A DNA stretch of 64,000 nt from Clostridiales bacterium (GCA_021199255.1 JAJQIK010000072.1:89125-153124), one strand, 5' to 3'; shown: positions 43,665 through 54,470, numbered from the stretch's first letter. Notes: generated from the letters alone by a model not told the origin. Program-made: numbers and translations.

Positions 43665-45587
43665 TTAAATATCAAGCTCCGCGTCCCTGGCATGATGATA
43701 AATAAATTCCTTTCTCGGAGGAACCTCGGTTCCCATCAGCATTTCCGTCACCTCGGAAGCCATACGCGCATCCTCGATTTCCACCTGCTTCATCATCCTT
43801 GTCTCAGGGTCCAGCGTGGTTTCCCAGAGCTGCTGGGCGTCCATTTCGCCCAGACCCTTATACCGTTGCAGCGTAAAGGGGCCTTTGTGCCTCTTGCGGT
43901 ACTGCTCCAGCGCTTTGTCGTCATAAAGATATTCTTCCTCCCCCTTAGAGGGCATGGCTTTATAAAGAGGCGGCATGGCGATATAAACATGTCCCTCATA
44001 GATCAGCTCCGGCATAAAACGGTAGAACAGCGTAAGCAGCAATGTGGAAATATGCGCTCCGTCCACATCGGCATCCGCCATGATAATGATTTTGTCATAG
44101 CGGAGCCTGCTGATGTCAAAATCGTTGCCATATCCTTCCGAGAAGCCGCAGCCAAAAGCGTTGATCATGGTCTTGATCTCCGCATTGGCCAGAATCTTGT
44201 CGATACTTGCTTTCTCTACGTTGAGAATCTTGCCGCGGATAGGAAGAATCGCCTGATACATACGGTTCCGCGCAGTCTTGGCGCTGCCGCCCGCAGAATC
44301 TCCCTCCACAATAAAGATTTCACACAGGGAGGCGTCCTTGGATTCACAGTTGGCCAGCTTACCGTTGGAATCAAAGGAAAATTTCTGTTTGGTCAGCAGA
44401 TTGGTCTTTGCCTTTTCCTCTGTTTTGCGGATTTTGGCGGCTTTTTCCGCGCAGCCGATGATGCTCTTTAGGGTTTCCAGATTTCGGTCAAAGTACCGGA
44501 CGATTTCATCGCCGGTTACCTTGCTGACCGCCTTCGCCGCGTCCTGATTATCCAGCTTCGTCTTAGTCTGCCCTTCGAACCTGGGGTCGGGGTGCTTGAT
44601 GGATACCACGGCGGTCATACCGTTGCGCACATCTGCGCCGGTAAAATTCACATCCTTCTCCTTAAGGATGTTCAATTCCCTGGCATAAGTATTGATCACA
44701 TTGGTAAACATGGTCTTAAAGCCCGTTAAATGCATACCGCCCTCGGCGTTATAGATATTATTGCAAAAGCCTAAGACATTCTCATGAAATTCGTTCACAT
44801 ACTGGAACGCCACTTCGACGGTGATTCCCTCCTGTTCCCCCTGGAAATAGATCACGTCGTGAATGGTTTCCCTGGATTTATTCATATCCTTAATAAAGCC
44901 TACGATTCCCTCCGGCTCGTGATATTCGATATGCTCTAAGGCTTCTTTTCTTTTGTCTTCATAGATAATCGTCAGCTGGGGATTTAAGTATGCCGTTTCA
45001 TGCAGGCGGCTCTTCACCTCATCTTCTTTAAACCGGGTCTTATCAAAAATCGTGTCGTCCGGCATAAAGGAGACGGTAGTCCCGGTCTCTTTGGTTTTGC
45101 CGATTACGGGGAGCAGCCCGTCCTTTAATTCCAGCACGGGGATTCCGCGCTCATACTGATCCTCATAGATCAAGCCGCCGTTTTTGACTTGTACGCGCAG
45201 CCAGGCGGACAGGGCGTTGACAACCGACGAGCCTACCCCGTGCAGGCCGCCGCTTGTTTTATATGCCTCCTGGTCAAATTTACCGCCTGCATGAAGAGTC
45301 GTAAATACCAGCCTCTCCGCGCTGACGCCTTTCTCATGCAGCCCTACCGGGATTCCCCGTCCGTCGTCCGCTATAGTGGCGGAGCCGTCCGCCTCCAGGG
45401 TGACCCGTATGGTATTGCAGTAGCCGGCCAGATGTTCGTCCACGGCATTGTCCACAATCTCATAGATCAGATGATTCAGACCCTTGGTGGAAACGCTGCC
45501 AATATACATACCCGGTCTGACCCTGACTGCTTCCAGTCCCTCCAGCACTTTAATACTGGAAGCGTCATATTGATTACTTTTCGCCAT
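43665..45587 (-). CDS. parE: Type IIA topoisomerase subunit B (ParE/GyrB-like)
   Basis: ATPase subunit that partners the A subunit at 41330-43576. The GHKL domain (residues 1-220) has EIVDNAVDEHLAG and DDGRGIPVG; the Toprim domain has EGDSAGGSAK and DADVDGAHI. Length of 640 residues is normal. It follows a hybrid histidine kinase on the same strand by 64 bases. Assignment to ParE rather than GyrB is by pairing with the ParC-like protein. Confidence 0.9.
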   Translation of the reverse strand: MAKSNQYDASSIKVLEGLEAVRVRPGMYIGSVSTKGLNHLIYEIVDNAVDEHLAGYCNTIRVTLEADGSATIADDGRGIPVGLHEKGVSAERLVFTTLHAGGKFDQEAYKTSGGLHGVGSSVVNALSAWLRVQVKNGGLIYEDQYERGIPVLELKDGLLPVIGKTKETGTTVSFMPDDTIFDKTRFKEDEVKSRLHETAYLNPQLTIIYEDKRKEALEHIEYHEPEGIVGFIKDMNKSRETIHDVIYFQGEQEGITVEVAFQYVNEFHENVLGFCNNIYNAEGGMHLTGFKTMFTNVINTYARELNILKEKDVNFTGADVRNGMTAVVSIKHPDPRFEGQTKTKLDNQDAAKAVSKVTGDEIVRYFDRNLETLKSIIGCAEKAAKIRKTEEKAKTNLLTKQKFSFDSNGKLANCESKDASLCEIFIVEGDSAGGSAKTARNRMYQAILPIRGKILNVEKASIDKILANAEIKTMINAFGCGFSEGYGNDFDISRLRYDKIIIMADADVDGAHISTLLLTLFYRFMPELIYEGHVYIAMPPLYKAMPSKGEEEYLYDDKALEQYRKRHKGPFTLQRYKGLGEMDAQQLWETTLDPETRMMKQVEIEDARMASEVTEMLMGTEVPPRKEFIYHHARDAELDI

Positions 45588-45650
45588 AAATCAGTTACCT
45601 CCGCCGTTCGCCTTTGCTCGCTTGCGTCCCTTATTCTATCACAAATCCGC

Positions 45651-47861
45651 TCATTTGGAAAGCGCTGTCTCCTCTTCTATCAGCTTTTCCGGCGGCAGAT
45701 ATTTGGCTAATAAATCTTCCAGCTTAAGGGGGTCGATGGGCTTGGAGAGATAATCCGTAAAGCCCGCGCGCAGATACTCCTCCCTGGCGCCCGCAACGGC
45801 ATTGGCCGTCAGCGCGATGACCGTAGGCTGATGACGCTGCCACTGCCCGGTCTGCTGCAGCCTGCGCAGGGTCTCGATTCCGTCCATTTCCGGCATCATA
45901 TGATCCAACAGAATCATATCATATTCTGTTTCTTCCGCCTTTTGCAGGCACTCCGCCCCGCTCAGGGCGGAATCACACTGAATCTTCAGCTTCTTGAGCA
46001 GCCCCCTGACAACAGCCAGATTAACCTTGTTATCATCCACCGAAAGAATCCTTGCTTCAGGCGCCGTAAAGCTTTTGGCCGGTTTCGCTTCTTCTTCCAG
46101 AAGCTTCTTAAATTCGCCCGGATCGTTGCCGATTTCCTGCGGATTTACCACCTGCTGGGGAATGACGAAAGAGAAGGTGCTGCCTTTGCCATAAATACTG
46201 TCTACCGTCAGATTGCCGCCCATCATATCCACCAGCTTTTTCGTGATATTCAGCCCAAGCCCTGTTCCCTCCACGTTTCGGTTCTTAATCAGATCCAGCC
46301 GGGTGAAGGACTCAAACAGCTTATTCAATCCTTCCTCCCGAATCCCCGCGCCGGTATCCGTCACGCTGATCCAGAGGTTGATGCTGCCATCCTGATTGTC
46401 TGTTTTATCAAGCTTTAATAATACGCTGCCCTGATCCGTGTATTTGACCGCATTAGTCAATAAATTGATCATGCACTGCTTAATCCGCATCTCGTCTCCA
46501 TGCAGTACCGTCGGAATATGTTGGTCAGCCTCCACGGTGAAAATAAGATTCTTGGCCTCCGCCCGCATGGATATCATATTTTCGACGTCCTTCAGCAGCC
46601 ATCTGACGTCATAATCCGCCTCCACGATTTCCATCTTACCGGATTCGATTTTGGATAAGTCCAGAATATCATTGATAATGGAAAGCAGGGTTTTGCCCGC
46701 GTTATTGATATTAAGCGCGTATTCCCGAATGGCTTCGGAATCGCTTTCCCGCAGAATCATTTCATTCATGCCAAGCACCGCGTTAATCGGCGTTCTGATT
46801 TCATGGGACATATTGGCAAGAAAGGAGCTTTTCGCCTCGTTGGCATGCTCCGCTTCCTCTTTCAGCTCGATTAATTTCTGAGTATAGCGATAATTGTCCG
46901 TCATATCAAAAATACGATAGAGCGTGCCCGCGGCGCTGCCGTTATTATCCCGGATATCCGTGCGCTGCCACTTATAGTAATGCTCCTGCAGCAGGAAACC
47001 GTCGGGATGGCTTTCCATAAACTGCACCACCTGCCGCGGCTTCTCCTCATTTGCCCGGTCAATTTCAGGAAACACCAGATGGGATTCCCGGTTGGAATAT
47101 ACCAGCTTCCCCAGATGATTCAGGACAAAAATGCCCTCCTGAATTTCTTCCAGCACCAGATCCTTGGCCGTGGTGACTGTATCAAAGAGACGGTACCGGA
47201 AAATAATAATGATCAGAAAGGTTTCCGTGATCGTTATGGACAGGGGAAATCCGTCATAATATCCCGTAATACCGGAGGCTTTCAGAATCAGGAAGCAAAT
47301 CGGAAGCAGCGCGGCGCATAGGATCAGCGTGTATTCATGCCGCTTTTCTCCCCGGTGCTCCATGGCGGAGGACACGGCGATCAGCGCGATCAGTACGCCC
47401 ATCAGATTGGTAGTGGCAGTCCACCAGTAATGGAAAAAGCCGGGCGTATAAATCCACAGATAATGTCCGTTCTCCACAATATAATCGACCTCTTTGTAGT
47501 AAAGGGTATGATACTCAAAGGTAAAGACCAGCAGCAGGATCACAGAATTATTTACGGCGTAAAATCTCTGGATCATATGAATCAATCCGGCCTTTAAATG
47601 ATTGTTGTACTGGCATACAAACTGCAAAAAGCAAAGCAGGCAGAAGCAGGAACCGACGTATTGCAGCTTTACCGCCATCCGCATACTTTCCACATTGGTG
47701 CTGCACAGTTCAAAGAAATAGCCCAGCACGTCGATTAAGACAAAGATCGTCCCCGCCAGAAGCCACTTCTGGGCAATGGAAGGCTTCGCCCCCAAGACCA
47801 GAACCATTAATATAAAACACAGAAAAATACAGAACGCATGTACCCCAATCATGATACTCAT
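45651..47861 (-). CDS. Hybrid sensor histidine kinase/response regulator with 7TM N-terminus
   Basis: A 736-residue signalling protein. Residues about 1-220 hold seven membrane segments, of the histidine kinase N-terminal 7TM type. A PAS-like region (225-330) is followed by HisKA with the phospho-accepting His in SFLANMSHEIRTPIN (about residue 356), the ATPase domain with DTGAGI and GTGLGLNI, and a receiver with the phospho-Asp in MILLDHMMPEMDG (about residue 670). No HPt domain is seen, so phosphate must pass to a separate HPt protein or the receiver modulates the kinase. Signal unknown. ATG at 47861 has GGGGA upstream. Confidence 0.93.
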   Translation of the reverse strand: MSIMIGVHAFCIFLCFILMVLVLGAKPSIAQKWLLAGTIFVLIDVLGYFFELCSTNVESMRMAVKLQYVGSCFCLLCFLQFVCQYNNHLKAGLIHMIQRFYAVNNSVILLLVFTFEYHTLYYKEVDYIVENGHYLWIYTPGFFHYWWTATTNLMGVLIALIAVSSAMEHRGEKRHEYTLILCAALLPICFLILKASGITGYYDGFPLSITITETFLIIIIFRYRLFDTVTTAKDLVLEEIQEGIFVLNHLGKLVYSNRESHLVFPEIDRANEEKPRQVVQFMESHPDGFLLQEHYYKWQRTDIRDNNGSAAGTLYRIFDMTDNYRYTQKLIELKEEAEHANEAKSSFLANMSHEIRTPINAVLGMNEMILRESDSEAIREYALNINNAGKTLLSIINDILDLSKIESGKMEIVEADYDVRWLLKDVENMISMRAEAKNLIFTVEADQHIPTVLHGDEMRIKQCMINLLTNAVKYTDQGSVLLKLDKTDNQDGSINLWISVTDTGAGIREEGLNKLFESFTRLDLIKNRNVEGTGLGLNITKKLVDMMGGNLTVDSIYGKGSTFSFVIPQQVVNPQEIGNDPGEFKKLLEEEAKPAKSFTAPEARILSVDDNKVNLAVVRGLLKKLKIQCDSALSGAECLQKAEETEYDMILLDHMMPEMDGIETLRRLQQTGQWQRHQPTVIALTANAVAGAREEYLRAGFTDYLSKPIDPLKLEDLLAKYLPPEKLIEEETALSK

Positions 47862-47876
47862 AATAATCCCCATTCA

Positions 47877-48644
47877 TCAATTGATCTCATCAGGCAATTT
47901 GGAGCTTCCTTCCGCCACTCCATACAGATACTCCCTTCCCCGCTTGCCATTTCTTTCCACCAACTGCATATGGTGTAAAATATGTAGGGTAACCTGCGCC
48001 AGATCCCGGCTTATTCCGGCAGCCCTGGCAAATTCCTTCACGGTAAAGGCCTCCTCCAGCTCATAAGGAATCACCTGGATAAAATCCTCTTTCCGTTCAA
48101 AGCACACCTCGTCATACAGGGCAAGGGGAAGCCTGTCATAACGCTGAGAGCCCTTCTTTCTGTCCCTGCTCCAACCGTTTAGCAGTCGGTACTCATCGAT
48201 ATCAATCAGCGGAAAGGCAAAGGAAAGATTAGGGTGGGCCAGAAACGCTTTGATCTTGTATAACTCCGGGAAAGCGTGATAAACCGTCCCTGTCACCGGG
48301 GATTTCCGCCTGCCGGAAAGGGCGCCGCTCTCTTCGTCTATCCAGACGAGCCATTTGTAATGGGGAATGGGCAGCACCACCGTAACCGGATAGAGCGGCA
48401 GAAACGCCTGCAGCTTGTCCCTCAGCCTGTTAAAATTGCCGTTTTGTATTTCGATAATCCGTTCCCCGGTATAGATATCCGCAATATATCCCTCTATCGG
48501 CACCTCATGATAATCCATATTTGGTTCATAGTACAATTTCATTACCGCATGAACCGACTTCTCCTGCAAAGTCCCGAAGCCGTGCGGATCATGCTGCTTT
48601 AACAGCACCTTCAGCTTTGCCTGTTCAAATCTGTCCGTATTCAC
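47877..48644 (-). CDS. Possible PD-(D/E)XK-like protein with C-terminal winged helix
   Basis: A 255-residue soluble protein. The region VPIEGYIADIYTGERIIEIQNG (split here as VPIEGYIADI and ERIIEIQNG) has the spacing of a PD-(D/E)XK nuclease with an ExQ variant. The C-terminal 70 residues look like a winged helix (FTVKEFARAAGISRDLAQVTLHIL, read in parts). I do not recognise a named family, and activity is not proved. The start is GTG at 48644 with GGGGA upstream; an earlier TTG has its ribosome-binding site too close. It precedes the hybrid kinase by 15 bases, so the two are probably coexpressed. Confidence 0.6.
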   Translation of the reverse strand: MNTDRFEQAKLKVLLKQHDPHGFGTLQEKSVHAVMKLYYEPNMDYHEVPIEGYIADIYTGERIIEIQNGNFNRLRDKLQAFLPLYPVTVVLPIPHYKWLVWIDEESGALSGRRKSPVTGTVYHAFPELYKIKAFLAHPNLSFAFPLIDIDEYRLLNGWSRDRKKGSQRYDRLPLALYDEVCFERKEDFIQVIPYELEEAFTVKEFARAAGISRDLAQVTLHILHHMQLVERNGKRGREYLYGVAEGSSKLPDEIN

Positions 48645-48743
48645 AATCCAATCCCCAGGAACGTCCTGTTTATCCAATCCTCAAATATCTGTTTTATTAT
48701 ACCAAACATCTATGGGACGAACAATTGTTTTCTCTGAAAATGA

Positions 48744-48772
48744 TTTACATCATTCCATTTTTATACTACAAT
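48744..48772 (+). promoter_or_regulatory. Promoter for the diguanylate cyclase gene
   Basis: TTTACA at 48744-48749 and TACAAT at 48767-48772 with a 17-base spacer; about 100 bases before the start codon. Confidence 0.65.
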
Positions 48773-48872
48773 ATTATTAATAAAATATCACTAATAAAAT
48801 CGGATTTCCGAGAAGCCTTGTCTTTCGGAAAACAGGGGAACGATCCGCTATCAAACAGGAAAGGCAGCCGCC

Positions 48873-49949
48873 ATGATTCATGTAACCGCATCAACCAGAA
48901 AAATATTAAACGGTATTACCGACCGACAGAAATACAGCCTGATGATCTATTCTGTGGCGCTGGTGCATTTCTTCCTGGTCTGCCAGTTTGGTTACCTTCA
49001 TGTACGCCCTCTTTTTATTTTCAATATTTTCAGCGTATTGATTTACCTGGCTTCCACCATACTGATCCGCAGGGAAAAGTTCCTCCAGGTCTATTATATT
49101 ACCTATTCGGAAATCGTGATTCATTCCTTTGTGGCTACGATCTGCGTGGGCTGGCAGTACGGCTTTGCCCAGTATCTGATCGCCATGATCCCCATAGGCT
49201 TTTATATGTGCTATACCATGAATACGCAGCGCCGGAAAATGATGATCGCGATCGGCTCGGCGCTTTTCGCCGTGCTTGCCTTTTTGTCCTGTAAGCTTTT
49301 ATCCTTTTATCTGGAACCGGTTTATGATTTGCAGCGGGATACTCTGGAGCTTGCCATGTATATCTTTAATTCTGTCTGTACCTTTTTGTTCCTGATTTTA
49401 TTTTCCCTGATTTTCGTCTTTGAGATCAGGCAGTCCAACATCAAGCTGCGCCATCAAAACGCCATTTTGGACAAGCTGGCGAGCACGGATCCGCTGACGG
49501 GCTTATATAACCGCAGAAGCATGAACGTCTTTCTTACGCAGGCATTGGAATCCCAGTCCGATTTTTCCATTATCATGTGCGATATCGATGATTTTAAGAA
49601 AATCAACGACAGCTATGGACATGACTTCGGCGATATCGTCTTAAAAGAAATCGCGCAGATTATCCTCAATCAGGTGAAGGACAGCGGCTATGTGTGCCGC
49701 TGGGGCGGCGAGGAGATTCTAATCCTGGTCGCCAGCCCAACCATGGAAAAGGTATCCCGTATTGCGGAGGATATCCGCCGCAACGTGGCCAACCACGTCT
49801 TTCCCTTCGAGTCCAAATGGATACGCTGCACGCTGACTCTCGGCGTAGCCTCCCACGCTTCCCATGAGACGGTGGAGGAAACGATTACCAAAGCCGATTA
49901 TAATCTCTATGTCGGCAAACGCAACGGCAAAAACGTAGTCGTTCATTAA
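48873..49949 (+). CDS. Membrane diguanylate cyclase (GGEEF domain)
   Basis: A 358-residue protein that should make cyclic di-GMP from two GTP. Six membrane segments are visible in residues 25-190, with no obvious sensory domain. The GGDEF domain has DPLTGLYNRRS, FSIIMCDIDDFKKIND, the active-site WGGEEILIL and the C-terminal ADYNLYVGKRNGKN. The RxxD inhibitory I-site that usually precedes GGEEF is missing (KDSG instead), so product inhibition at that site is unlikely. Single gene with its own promoter. Confidence 0.93.
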   Translation: MIHVTASTRKILNGITDRQKYSLMIYSVALVHFFLVCQFGYLHVRPLFIFNIFSVLIYLASTILIRREKFLQVYYITYSEIVIHSFVATICVGWQYGFAQYLIAMIPIGFYMCYTMNTQRRKMMIAIGSALFAVLAFLSCKLLSFYLEPVYDLQRDTLELAMYIFNSVCTFLFLILFSLIFVFEIRQSNIKLRHQNAILDKLASTDPLTGLYNRRSMNVFLTQALESQSDFSIIMCDIDDFKKINDSYGHDFGDIVLKEIAQIILNQVKDSGYVCRWGGEEILILVASPTMEKVSRIAEDIRRNVANHVFPFESKWIRCTLTLGVASHASHETVEETITKADYNLYVGKRNGKNVVVH

Positions 49950-49958
49950 ATAAGCAGG

Positions 49959-49990
49959 AAAGCCCGGCACTCTGACCGGGCTTAACGTTT
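49959..49990. terminator. Terminator between the cyclase gene and the unknown gene
   Basis: AAGCCCGG (49960-49967) pairs with CCGGGCTT (49976-49983); followed by AACGTTTG on one side and A-rich sequence on the other. Suits both converging transcripts, though the T tract is short. Confidence 0.65.
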
Positions 49991-49996
49991 GCCTTG

Positions 49997-50689
49997 CTAT
50001 AATTTCCTTGTATTTCTGTCTCCGTGCAGGATACGCTCCCTGTCGGAAGGATTGATCTGAGTCAGCTTTCCGCTACGGTCATAGTAAGTCAGTAAAGTAG
50101 AGTTTTTCGCGATGGTCTTACGTCCGTTGTCCGTCAGGAGGGTGATGACCTGCTCCAGATTCCCGTTGTGCAGATACTTCTGTATTCTGGCGTCCTTATC
50201 CGCATCGGTCAGTTCCTCGGCCTCCTGGGTCTTTTCCTGTTCGGCTAAAGCTTTCGCGTCCCCATACTCCTGCGCGGCGTTTCTGTCCGACGTTTCATAA
50301 GACAGGGCTTCTTCGTTTCCTTCCGGCTGCGGATCGTTCCAGATTCGGTTCAAAACCGTTTTGACCGTCTCTATCAGGCCGGTGAAAAGCTTCTGTATCC
50401 TGTCCGTAAAAGAACGCCCGTCCGCTAAGGATGGTTCTTCTTCCGGCGGCTGTCCGTCCAGCTTTCGCGCCGCGCCGGTCTGTAGGGCGTCCCGGGAAAG
50501 CTCCAGGCGGACGCCGCTGCGCTCTGTGGAGGAGGCGGCGCCGTTTTTTTCCTTTTCCTTTTCCGCTTCCGGCTGCAGCTGTTCCCGATGATAATTTAAA
50601 CTGAACTTCTCGCCGTTGTCCTGTATATTGTTAACCGTTTTGGGGGAGCCGTACTCCTGATAATGATTGCCATCGATTTTGTTGACCAT
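49997..50689 (-). CDS. Protein of unknown function at the end of the leu cluster
   Basis: A 230-residue hydrophilic protein: residues about 1-100 are low complexity and Glu/Gln/Asn-rich, then an amphipathic stretch (LFTGLIETVKTVLNRIW) and a better ordered C-terminal part (YLHNGNLEQVITLLTDNGRK, LLTYYDRSGKLTQINPSD). No membrane or enzyme motif. It follows leuD by 20 bases on the same strand. I recognise no family. Confidence 0.65.
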   Translation of the reverse strand: MVNKIDGNHYQEYGSPKTVNNIQDNGEKFSLNYHREQLQPEAEKEKEKNGAASSTERSGVRLELSRDALQTGAARKLDGQPPEEEPSLADGRSFTDRIQKLFTGLIETVKTVLNRIWNDPQPEGNEEALSYETSDRNAAQEYGDAKALAEQEKTQEAEELTDADKDARIQKYLHNGNLEQVITLLTDNGRKTIAKNSTLLTYYDRSGKLTQINPSDRERILHGDRNTRKL

Positions 50690-50709
50690 TCGGTTTGACT
50701 TATCCTCTT

Positions 50710-51198
50710 CTACTTCTGATTGATATAGTTCACAAGACCCTCCGCCGCGATGATTTTCTGCATAAACTCAGGAAACGCCTGACCCTGATAGGAGGTTTGC
50801 TTCGTCACATCCGTAATGACGCCTGTGTCAAAATTGACTTCCACCTCATCTCCCGCGTCAATCCCCGCGGCGGCTTCCGGACATTCAATAATCGGCAGGC
50901 CGATATTAATCGCGTTGCGGTAAAAGATTCTGGCAAAGGTCTGTGCAATCACGCAGCTTACCCCCGCCGCCTTGATCGCGAGCGGCGCGTGCTCCCTGGA
51001 GGAACCGCAGCCAAAATTTTTCGTGGCTACGATGATATCCCCCTTCTTTACTTTATGCACAAACTCCCGGTCAATATCCTCCATGCAGTGGGTCGCTAAT
51101 TCCGCTGGATCAGAGGAATTCAAATAACGCGCCGGAATAATCACGTCAGTATCCACGTTATCGCCATATTTAAAAACAAGTCCTTTTGCTGCTTTCAT
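50710..51198 (-). CDS. leuD: 3-isopropylmalate dehydratase small subunit
   Basis: Small (swivel-domain) subunit of isopropylmalate isomerase in leucine synthesis. [16 protein letters not shown] and [11 protein letters not shown] are the family blocks. Length of 162 residues fits the archaeal/clostridial type. It follows leuC by 30 bases. Confidence 0.95.
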   Translation of the reverse strand: MKAAKGLVFKYGDNVDTDVIIPARYLNSSDPAELATHCMEDIDREFVHKVKKGDIIVATKNFGCGSSREHAPLAIKAAGVSCVIAQTFARIFYRNAINIGLPIIECPEAAAGIDAGDEVEVNFDTGVITDVTKQTSYQGQAFPEFMQKIIAAEGLVNYINQK

Positions 51199-51228
51199 TT
51201 CTCCATTCCTTTCTTTCCTGATAATCGC

Positions 51229-52494
51229 TTACAACTGGCAGGGACAGGCGATCTTGCCGGCTACCGCGCTGGCCGCGGCAACGGCGGGGCTGGCCAGATA
51301 AACTTCCGAATTTACATGTCCCATACGTCCCACAAAATTACGGTTGGTGGTAGATACGCAGCGTTCTCCCTCGGCCAGAATCCCCATATAACCGCCCAGA
51401 CACGGGCCGCAGGTGGGCGTGCTGACAACTGCGCCTGCCTCGATAAAGGTTTTCAGAAGCCCTTCTTCCATGGCCTGTAAATAAACAGCCTGGGTAGCGG
51501 GAATCACAATGCAGCGTATTCCTTCCGCAACATGCCTGCCGTCTAATACCCTGGCGGCGATTCTCAAATCCTCCAGTCTGCCGTTGGTACAGGAGCCGAT
51601 CACAACCTGGTCAATCTGAATGTCTTCCGTAATCTCATCGATGGTTCTGGTATTCTCCGGAAGGTGGGGAAACGCCACCGTAGGGCGCAGGGCGCTTAAA
51701 TCAATGGTATATTCCTCATCATAGACCGCGTCCTCGTCCGCCTCATAGATACGGAACTCTCTGACGGAGTGTTCTTTCATATAAGAAATCGCCAGATCGT
51801 CTACCGGGAAGATTCCATTCTTACCGCCCGCCTCAATCGCCATGTTGGCAATCGTGAACCGATCGTCCATGGTCAGGTTCTGAATCCCCTCGCCTACAAA
51901 TTCCATAGACTTGTATAGAGCGCCGTCCACACCGATCATGCCGATGATATGTAAGATCACGTCCTTACCGCTGACCCATTGGGAAGGCTTGCCGATCAGG
52001 TTAAACCGAATTGCGGAGGGCACCTTAAACCATGCTTTGCCCGTGGCCATACCGGCGGCCATATCCGTGCTTCCCACGCCGGTTGAAAAAGCGCCGAGAG
52101 CGCCGTAGGTGCAGGTATGGGAATCCGCGCCGATAATCACATCTCCCGCCACAGTCAGTCCTTTTTCCGGCAGCAGCGCGTGCTCAATTCCCATCTGCCC
52201 CACTTCAAAATAGTTTGTAATCTCATTGCGGCGGGCAAATTCCCTTACGCATTTACAGTGCTCCGCCGACTTAATATCCTTATTGGGGACGAAATGATCC
52301 GGCACCAACGCGATTTTATCCTTATGGAACACGCCGTCCACATTCATTTTTTCCATTTCCTTAATCGCCACCGGGCTTGTAATATCATTTCCCAATACTA
52401 AATCCAAATCCGCTTCGATTAACTGCCCCGCCTCTACCTGATCCAGCCCGGCATGAGCCGCCAATATCTTCTGGGTCATTGTCATTCCCATCAT
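51229..52494 (-). CDS. leuC: 3-isopropylmalate dehydratase large subunit
   Basis: Large subunit that carries the [4Fe-4S] cluster; isomerises 2- to 3-isopropylmalate. Cluster cysteines are in [10 protein letters not shown] and [13 protein letters not shown], and [12 protein letters not shown] is present. At 421 residues it is the shorter clostridial/archaeal type, consistent with LeuD. The ATG at 52494 has AGGAGG at a spacing of 5; the upstream region is interrupted by an insert. Confidence 0.96.
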   Translation of the reverse strand: MMGMTMTQKILAAHAGLDQVEAGQLIEADLDLVLGNDITSPVAIKEMEKMNVDGVFHKDKIALVPDHFVPNKDIKSAEHCKCVREFARRNEITNYFEVGQMGIEHALLPEKGLTVAGDVIIGADSHTCTYGALGAFSTGVGSTDMAAGMATGKAWFKVPSAIRFNLIGKPSQWVSGKDVILHIIGMIGVDGALYKSMEFVGEGIQNLTMDDRFTIANMAIEAGGKNGIFPVDDLAISYMKEHSVREFRIYEADEDAVYDEEYTIDLSALRPTVAFPHLPENTRTIDEITEDIQIDQVVIGSCTNGRLEDLRIAARVLDGRHVAEGIRCIVIPATQAVYLQAMEEGLLKTFIEAGAVVSTPTCGPCLGGYMGILAEGERCVSTTNRNFVGRMGHVNSEVYLASPAVAAASAVAGKIACPCQL

Positions 52495-52507
52495 TATTTC
52501 CTCCTGT

Positions 52508-52744
52508 TATTTCATCTTACTTAGGCCTTTGCGAAACTCACTCATAATGCTATATTCATTGTACAAATTGCATAACCATAAACAGGCCCTTTGAAGACGT
52601 CGGCACTTGGCGAGGTATTTTCGAGCCTAGTACCGTTACGTCGGAAACGGAGCGCAAGCGTGACTGTGTTGGTGATACAATTTGTGCAATTTCACAGCCC
52701 ATCATGAGTTTCGCAATTACCTATTTCATCTTACTTAGGCCTTT
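52508..52744. repeat. 191-bp insert with terminal inverted repeats between 23-bp direct repeats
   Basis: A perfect 23-base sequence (TATTTCATC to GGCCTTT) occurs at 52508-52530 and at 52722-52744. Between them lies a 191-base segment that starts GCGAAACTCA (52531-52540) and has TGAGTTTCGC at 52705-52714, 7 bases before the second copy. Similarity of the two ends extends about 45 bases (for example ATTGTACAAATTG against CAATTTGTGCAAT). The centre is GC-rich with GACGT and ACGTC pairs. No coding capacity. It looks like a small MITE-type element; this is inference. Confidence 0.7.
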
Positions 52745-52763
52745 TCTTTGACTGGCCGCCCGC

Positions 52764-53327
52764 TCAGTTCATTTTCGCAATCACGTCCTCTATGGAATGG
52801 CTGGTGATAAACTGGAAAATATCCGCCATCTGCTCCGGCGACAGGCTCATATTTAACTTAATCCACTGGATAATAACAAACGCCATGGACTGGGCGTAAT
52901 ATTCCGTAACCAGGTCGGAGGTCAGTCCCTTTGCCGCCGCTTTCTGATCTCCCACCTGCTCGTTGATAAAGATCAGGAGCACTTCCTTTACAAATTTCCG
53001 GATAATAGTCTCACAGGAATTCTGTCCCTCCAGCCGTCCTACCTTCAGATAGAAGTCCTTGTCATTCATCAGGTTGGTAAAGATCTGTATCAGGCTTTCC
53101 TGTAGATTTCCCTGCTTCATCAACGGGATAACCGGAGCCAGGATTTCCGTTCTGATCAGCCATTCCAGCAATTCATATTTATCCTGGAAATGATTATAGA
53201 AGGTAGGTCTGATTACGCCCGCTCCATCTGTGATTTCCTTAATCGTAATCTTCTCAATCGATGTTTTTGCCGCCAGCTTCTTAAAGCTTTCCGCCAATCT
53301 CTGCTCTACGTTGGTTTTTGGCTCCAT
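52764..53327 (-). CDS. TetR family transcriptional regulator
   Basis: A 187-residue one-component repressor. The N-terminal HTH (residues 10-56, with SIEKITIKEITDGAGVIRPTFYNHF, read in parts) is clear; the C-terminal ligand domain is of unknown specificity. The ATG at 53327 has GGGAGG upstream. It stands between ilvC and leuC on the same strand, so control of branched-chain genes is possible but not shown by any visible operator. Confidence 0.9.
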   Translation of the reverse strand: MEPKTNVEQRLAESFKKLAAKTSIEKITIKEITDGAGVIRPTFYNHFQDKYELLEWLIRTEILAPVIPLMKQGNLQESLIQIFTNLMNDKDFYLKVGRLEGQNSCETIIRKFVKEVLLIFINEQVGDQKAAAKGLTSDLVTEYYAQSMAFVIIQWIKLNMSLSPEQMADIFQFITSHSIEDVIAKMN

Positions 53328-53367
53328 TCTTGCCTCCCATCTGTAATTCCGGTTTTCTATTATGATG

Positions 53368-53404
53368 AAAATCAGCATCACCCGAAAGGTACGAGTGATG
53401 CTGT
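53368..53404 (-). terminator. Terminator after ilvC
   Basis: CAGCATCAC (53373-53381) pairs perfectly with GTGATGCTG (53395-53403). On the minus strand ATTTTCATC follows. Confidence 0.72.
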
Positions 53405-53435
53405 TATCGTTACAGACATAGACACCGAAATATCA

Positions 53436-54470
<1,035 letters not shown>

